A DNA stretch of 64,000 nucleotides from the NCBI RefSeq assembly GCF_006636215.1, contig NZ_VIFM01000001.1, forward strand, positions 62,001-126,000. The letters run 5' to 3'. The stretch's first letter is position 1. Every line of letters starts with the position of its first letter. Under the pieces are notes generated by a model. It was not told the origin of the DNA, did no database searches, and saw only the letters and a program-made list of their open reading frames with translations. This DNA is from Myxococcus llanfairpwllgwyngyllgogerychwyrndrobwllllantysiliogogogochensis (GTDB taxonomy: Bacteria > Myxococcota > Myxococcia > Myxococcales > Myxococcaceae). Of the stretch, positions 59,950 through 64,000 are shown piece by piece. The position numbers and the translations under genes were made by a program.

Positions 59950-61386
59950 ATGATGAAGATTCATAGGACGCCATGGCTGCTGGCCATGAGCGTGTTGCTA
60001 CACGCGTGTGGTGATTCATCTCTCGCGGAGCCTGACGCCCCGGAGCCAGCGGAGCAGGCGTCGGCCACTCAGGAGGCCACGGGGCAATCCGAGGACATCC
60101 TCACCCAGCTCCAGTCCATCCCCGGGCTCACCGTCGTCCTCGAGCAGCCCTCTTCCTTCCCAGGCACACGTTTCTTCCTGCTGAGCTTCGAGCAGCCCCT
60201 GGACCACGAGCGCCCGCTCGGGGAGCGCTTCCAGCTCCGGATGACGCTCCTGCACCGCTCGGTGGACGCGCCCATGGTGCTCTCCACCGAGGGCTACATC
60301 GTCGCAAGCACACCCTCGCAGGCGGAGCCCACCGCGCTGCTCGGCGCCAACCAGCTCTCCGTGGAACACCGCTTCATGGGTGTCTCGCTACCCGAGTCCC
60401 GGGACTTGCGGATGCTCACCCTCTCCCAGGCCGCGAGCGACAGTCACCGCGCCGTCCAGGCCTTCAAGCCCCTGTACCCCGCGCGCTGGCTCTCCACGGG
60501 TGGAAGCAAGGGCGGCGTCGCGGCCGTGTATCACCGCTACCTCTACCCAGATGACGTGGACGCCACCGTGCCGTACGTCGCGCCCAGCAGCCACGGGCTG
60601 CGCGACGGTCGCTATGTCCACTTCCTCGCACAGGTGGGGGATGAAGCCTGCCGCGCGAAGCTGGAGGCCTTCCAGGTGGATGTGCTGCGACGCCGCGAGG
60701 AGCTGCTCCCCTTCGTGGAGGCGCTGGCCACGCAGTTCAACACCACCTTCACGGTGGTCGGCGGCGCGGACCGCGCGCTGGAGTTCTCCGCGGTCGAGAC
60801 GTCCTTCTACTTCTGGCAATACGGCACGGCGTCCACCGCGTGCCCGCGCATTCCCGCGCCAGGCGCGCCGGCGGCGCAGACCTTCGCCTTCCTGAACGCC
60901 GTCGTCGGCGTGGCCTACACCTACTCGGACCGCTTCATCGCGCCACTCGAGTACGCCTACTACCAGGCCGCGACGCAGATTGGCTGGTCACGCTTCCCCA
61001 CCCGACACCTGCGCGGGCTGTTGCGCTATCCCGGGGAGAACACGCCGGACCTGTACTTGAGCTTCCCCGTGACGGAGCCGTTCGATTGGGGCGCCATGCT
61101 CCGCGTGGAGCACTGGGTCCGCAACCACGGCGAGCGGATGCTCTTCATCTACGGGGAGAATGACCCCTACTCCGCGGCGGCCTTCTCCGTGCGCGCGAGG
61201 AACGACTCGTTCCGCTACTTCGCCCCGCAAGGCAACCACGGCTCCAGCATCAGCCGCCTCGCCGAGCCCGAGCGGACGCTCGCGCTGGAGCGCCTCTTCA
61301 CCTGGATGGGAATGAGCGCGCCCTCCCCATCTCACCTCCAGGGTGAGGTCCCAGACAGGCTCCGTATGAATTCACTCGGAGAGTGA
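59950..61386 (+). CDS. S37-family peptidase lipoprotein (prolyl tripeptidyl aminopeptidase type)
   Basis: A 478-residue secreted peptidase. The signal peptide ends in lipobox LHAC (Cys20). The alpha/beta-hydrolase nucleophile is in STGGSKGGVAAVYHRYLYPD (Ser186), with YVAPSSHG after it; a candidate Asp is in FIYGENDPYS and the His in APQGNHGS. These match peptidase family S37, known from Streptomyces tripeptidyl aminopeptidases. A second ATG directly follows the first. It lies between the flavoprotein gene and the DUF4157 gene and probably acts at the cell surface. Confidence 0.83.
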   Translation: MMKIHRTPWLLAMSVLLHACGDSSLAEPDAPEPAEQASATQEATGQSEDILTQLQSIPGLTVVLEQPSSFPGTRFFLLSFEQPLDHERPLGERFQLRMTLLHRSVDAPMVLSTEGYIVASTPSQAEPTALLGANQLSVEHRFMGVSLPESRDLRMLTLSQAASDSHRAVQAFKPLYPARWLSTGGSKGGVAAVYHRYLYPDDVDATVPYVAPSSHGLRDGRYVHFLAQVGDEACRAKLEAFQVDVLRRREELLPFVEALATQFNTTFTVVGGADRALEFSAVETSFYFWQYGTASTACPRIPAPGAPAAQTFAFLNAVVGVAYTYSDRFIAPLEYAYYQAATQIGWSRFPTRHLRGLLRYPGENTPDLYLSFPVTEPFDWGAMLRVEHWVRNHGERMLFIYGENDPYSAAAFSVRARNDSFRYFAPQGNHGSSISRLAEPERTLALERLFTWMGMSAPSPSHLQGEVPDRLRMNSLGE

Positions 61387-61419
61387 GTAGAATTGGCATG
61401 AGCCTTCCTGGAGGGCCTC

Positions 61420-64000
61420 ATGTTCGCGTTCGACCGTAAGCCCCAGCCGTCCGCGGCTCGGGCTCCCGCCGCGAAGACCGAGCCGCGGCGCTCCTCCCAG
61501 GCACGACAGGCGGAGCCGACGGACACAGTGCCCCGGTTCGACTTCGCCCGCATCAGCGTCATGCCCCCGACGCCGCGAATCCAGCCCAAGCTTCGCATCG
61601 GAGCCCCCGATGATGCCCTGGAGCGCGAGGCTGACGCCGTGGCGGACCGCGTGGTGGGGGGAGGCGACGCACAAGCCTCTCCCCAGCCCACGATGCGAGA
61701 CCGCATCCAGCGCAAGTGCTCGACGTGCGAGGACGAGGAAGGACCCTCGCCTCTCATCCAGCGCAAGTGCGGCAAGTGCGCGGAAGAGGAGACGGAAGGA
61801 ACCCTTCAGCGCAAGGCGGACTCCGGAGCCACCGCGTCCGCCCCCGACGTGCAGAGCCAGCTGAGCGGGTCGTCGGGAGGGCAGCAGCTCCCGACAACTC
61901 TCGGAGGACAGCTGGGCGCGGCGATGGGCACCCCGTTCGACCGGGTCCGCATCCACACGGATGACCACGCGGCCCGGATGAACAGCTCCCTGGGAGCGCG
62001 CGCCTTCACCCACGGAACCCACATCTACTTCAATCAAGGCGAGTACAACCCGGGCACGCGCGCGGGCCGGCATCTGCTCGCGCACGAATTGGCGCATGTC
62101 GCGCAACAGGGCGGTGCGGGGCACACGCTGCGGAGGAAGGGGGGCGCGCCCGCGTCCGGCGTGTCGCTCGTGGAGATCGCCTGCGCGGACAACACGATTA
62201 CGTTCCACGCCAGCACGGGGCCGGTCTCCTACCAGCTCACCCAGTGCGACATCGTCGACGGCGAGTTCGATGCCAACGTCGTCATCGACGCGGCGAGCAA
62301 CAGCGTCCGCTTCGACATCGAATCGAACGAGGTCGCCGCCGAGGCCTTCCAGTTCGGCTTCTCCATCGCCCCCGGCCAGCTGAACCCCGTCACCCTCTTT
62401 CGCGGCCAGAAGACGGTCAAGCTCTCCGCGAAGAGCGGCATGACGACGCTGACGGCGGCGACGTCGCTGGCGGAGTTCAAGCAGCGCGTGAAGGAGGCGG
62501 GCAAGCTGCGGATGGACAGCAACAAGGCCCGCCTGGAGGAGTGGAAGAAGTTCTTCACCGAGAAACTCAGCGCCAATCAGGTCCAGGGCCAGGTGATGGC
62601 CAGCCGGGCCAACGAACTGGGGATGCTGGCGGCCAGCGAGGGGGGCATGACCATGCTCACCTTCGACAAGTGGGCCAGGACGGACAACCCGCTGCTCGGC
62701 TGGGTCTACGAGCAGCAGATTGAAGGCCGGTACCGCGCCTGCACCGGGTGCCACGCCCTGGTGCAGGCAGAGGACCGGTGGCGCAACCGCCCCGCGTTCG
62801 TCGCGCCGGCGCGCAGCCCTGTCTCATCGCTCCAGGAACACGCCCAGGCGGAGTCCGCGAACCCCGCCCCCCGGCTCCACGAGGGGCCCGACGCGGAGAG
62901 CACGGTCGCCGACCCGAACAAGTTCACGGGCTACGAATCCGCCCAGCAGGCGATGCAGGCCGTCAAGACTCTCAGGCCCTATCTGGATGAGCTGGGCCCG
63001 GCCCGGTACGACATCCTGCCGCTCGACATCTTCTCGACGAACCGGTCACCCGCGGCGTTGCTGGCGAGAATCATCTCCAGCATCGACAAGCGTCAGGCCG
63101 ACTACGACCTCTTCAAGACGAAGATCGACTCGGCGGACTTCGACTACCTGCTCCTGCGTCCCATCGGCCAGGACCTGATGGTGCTGGCGACGCCGGAGGT
63201 CCAGCAGCAGGTCCTCGACGAGATTGCCTCCGCGCAGCGGTGGGAAATCGCCCAGGCCATCGTCATGGGCGCGGCGACGGTTGGCCTGCTGGTGCTCACC
63301 ATCTTCCCGCCCACCTCGGCGGTGGGTGTCGCCGGAGTCATCGCGCTGGAGACGTCGCTCGCGACGTATGGCGCCGTCAGCGGCCTCAAGATGTATCAGG
63401 AGGGCTCGATGCTCTCGCTGACCCAGGGCGCGAACAACGTCGTCGACCCGGCGCAGCAGAAGGCGGCCGACACGATGATGGCCATGGGCCTGGTGTCGGT
63501 AGGCTTGTCGGCCCTGTCACTGGGGACGACGGGCATCCGGGCGGTCACCATCATCCGTGGCGCGCGCACCGGCGAGAAGACCGTGGGCGCGGCGGTGGCC
63601 ATCGAGGCTCAGCTGCAGAACGGCGGCACGGTCAAGATCTCCGAGCTCGGGGGAGGCAGCCCCCGGGTCGTCGTGCTCGGGAAGGATGGCGAGCTGCTCG
63701 CGGAGGGAGTCCTCACGGACGCCGCGCTCTTGGGCTCCAAGCCCACGAAGCTGGCCCAGCTCCCCGACCAGGGCATCCAGGGCGTCACGCCGAGGGCCGC
63801 TTCGCCCGGCAGGCCCCTCTCCTTCCAGGGGCCGGCGCCGACCTGCGGCCCGGTCTCCTGCGAGATGATTGCCAGCATGGGCGGGCCCGTCAGTCCGACC
63901 CTCCTCAAGGACATGCTCAAGGGGGCGGGCCCCTCGGGCACCACCATCGAGAAGATGGTGGAGATGCTGAAGTGGAACAGGGTCGCCGCCGAGGCCAAGA
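61420..64000 (+). CDS. DUF4157 (eCIS core) protein with C39/papain-like C-terminal module, 3' truncated
   Basis: A frame open for 860 codons to the window edge; its end is not seen. GGAGGG lies 5 bases before the ATG. Residues about 60-240 form the DUF4157 domain: LEREADAVADRVV, FDRVRIHTDDHAARM, then the zinc-protease-like HELAH (222-226). Before it come two IQRKC motifs with CxxC (Cys100/103, Cys117/120), usual in this family. A long middle region follows, with a CTGCH at 441-445, then a hydrophobic hairpin (about 610-640) and, at 808-816, TCGPVSCEM, typical of C39/papain-like cysteine proteases and toxins. DUF4157 marks proteins linked to extracellular contractile injection systems. The last module is a likely effector domain (inference). 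Confidence 0.8.
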   Translation, partial: MFAFDRKPQPSAARAPAAKTEPRRSSQARQAEPTDTVPRFDFARISVMPPTPRIQPKLRIGAPDDALEREADAVADRVVGGGDAQASPQPTMRDRIQRKCSTCEDEEGPSPLIQRKCGKCAEEETEGTLQRKADSGATASAPDVQSQLSGSSGGQQLPTTLGGQLGAAMGTPFDRVRIHTDDHAARMNSSLGARAFTHGTHIYFNQGEYNPGTRAGRHLLAHELAHVAQQGGAGHTLRRKGGAPASGVSLVEIACADNTITFHASTGPVSYQLTQCDIVDGEFDANVVIDAASNSVRFDIESNEVAAEAFQFGFSIAPGQLNPVTLFRGQKTVKLSAKSGMTTLTAATSLAEFKQRVKEAGKLRMDSNKARLEEWKKFFTEKLSANQVQGQVMASRANELGMLAASEGGMTMLTFDKWARTDNPLLGWVYEQQIEGRYRACTGCHALVQAEDRWRNRPAFVAPARSPVSSLQEHAQAESANPAPRLHEGPDAESTVADPNKFTGYESAQQAMQAVKTLRPYLDELGPARYDILPLDIFSTNRSPAALLARIISSIDKRQADYDLFKTKIDSADFDYLLLRPIGQDLMVLATPEVQQQVLDEIASAQRWEIAQAIVMGAATVGLLVLTIFPPTSAVGVAGVIALETSLATYGAVSGLKMYQEGSMLSLTQGANNVVDPAQQKAADTMMAMGLVSVGLSALSLGTTGIRAVTIIRGARTGEKTVGAAVAIEAQLQNGGTVKISELGGGSPRVVVLGKDGELLAEGVLTDAALLGSKPTKLAQLPDQGIQGVTPRAASPGRPLSFQGPAPTCGPVSCEMIASMGGPVSPTLLKDMLKGAGPSGTTIEKMVEMLKWNRVAAEAK

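Noticed and set aside
61372-62754. 460-codon minus-strand frame
   Set aside because: Antisense to the DUF4157 gene, whose domain motifs are clear on the plus strand.
62740-62754. CTGCH haem c motif in the DUF4157 protein
   Set aside because: Single motif in a protein without signal peptide; more likely zinc or chance.

Overview
The window looks like chromosomal DNA of a myxobacterium (Myxococcota, probably suborder Cystobacterineae). The signs are very high G+C, serine/threonine kinases with PEGA tails, an FHA-sigma54 activator, many lipoproteins (one Cys-rich, one with MopE-type motifs), a rubber-oxygenase-type dihaem cytochrome, a KaiC-kinase operon and a DUF4157 effector-like protein. The genus cannot be fixed from the sequence. 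I see no tRNA, rRNA, CRISPR array or insertion sequence.

Layout. 1-1628: end of a radical SAM gene coupled to a PLP-enzyme-like gene. 1686-13948: small metabolic units with their own regulators (TetR/desaturase, dihaem cytochrome, MBL hydrolase/LysR, DUF1801, DUF808, TrmB/aspartyl protease, GlcG). 14186-20096: signalling cluster of two Ser/Thr kinases, an FHA-sigma54 activator, a TPR-PEGA protein and a Cys-rich lipoprotein. 20133-21583: CmlA-type chloramphenicol exporter preceded by a promoter, a nine-codon leader MSTTKSADE and a stem-loop, which is the layout of cmlA translational attenuation. 21831-24678: GST, AraC, membrane protein, GNAT. 24669-26963: a 764-residue zinc-ribbon protein of unknown function and visibly lower G+C. 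26994-33566: caspase-barrel protein, anti-sigma and ECF sigma genes, divergent from a TonB-type receptor and lipoprotein. 33700-37108: MopE-motif lipoprotein, GDSL hydrolase, VOC protein. 37175-40975: KaiC operon. 41097-42838: TetR plus flavin monooxygenase. 43068-45717: Ala/Lys-rich protein, trigger-factor-like chaperone, small membrane protein. 45798-54883: RND efflux operon with a LytS/LytTR two-component system upstream. 54884-61386: oxygenase, nucleotidyltransferase, M1 peptidase, flavoprotein, S37 peptidase. 61420-end: a DUF4157 protein with a cysteine-protease-like C-terminal module, cut off by the window edge.

How genes work together. Many adjacent genes overlap by 4 bases (ATGA or GTGA), marking tight operons: sigma/anti-sigma/caspase, small protein/KaiC/kinase, TetR/monooxygenase, LytS/LytTR, TrmB/protease. 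Regulatory DNA ties some units together. The same direct-repeat element with 21-bp spacing lies before the LytS-like kinase gene and before the efflux operon. The same TGTCGA-N17-CGTC promoter-like pattern precedes the DUF1801 gene and the VOC gene 27 kb away, suggesting one ECF42-type sigma regulon. Hairpins without U-tracts separate most convergent pairs.
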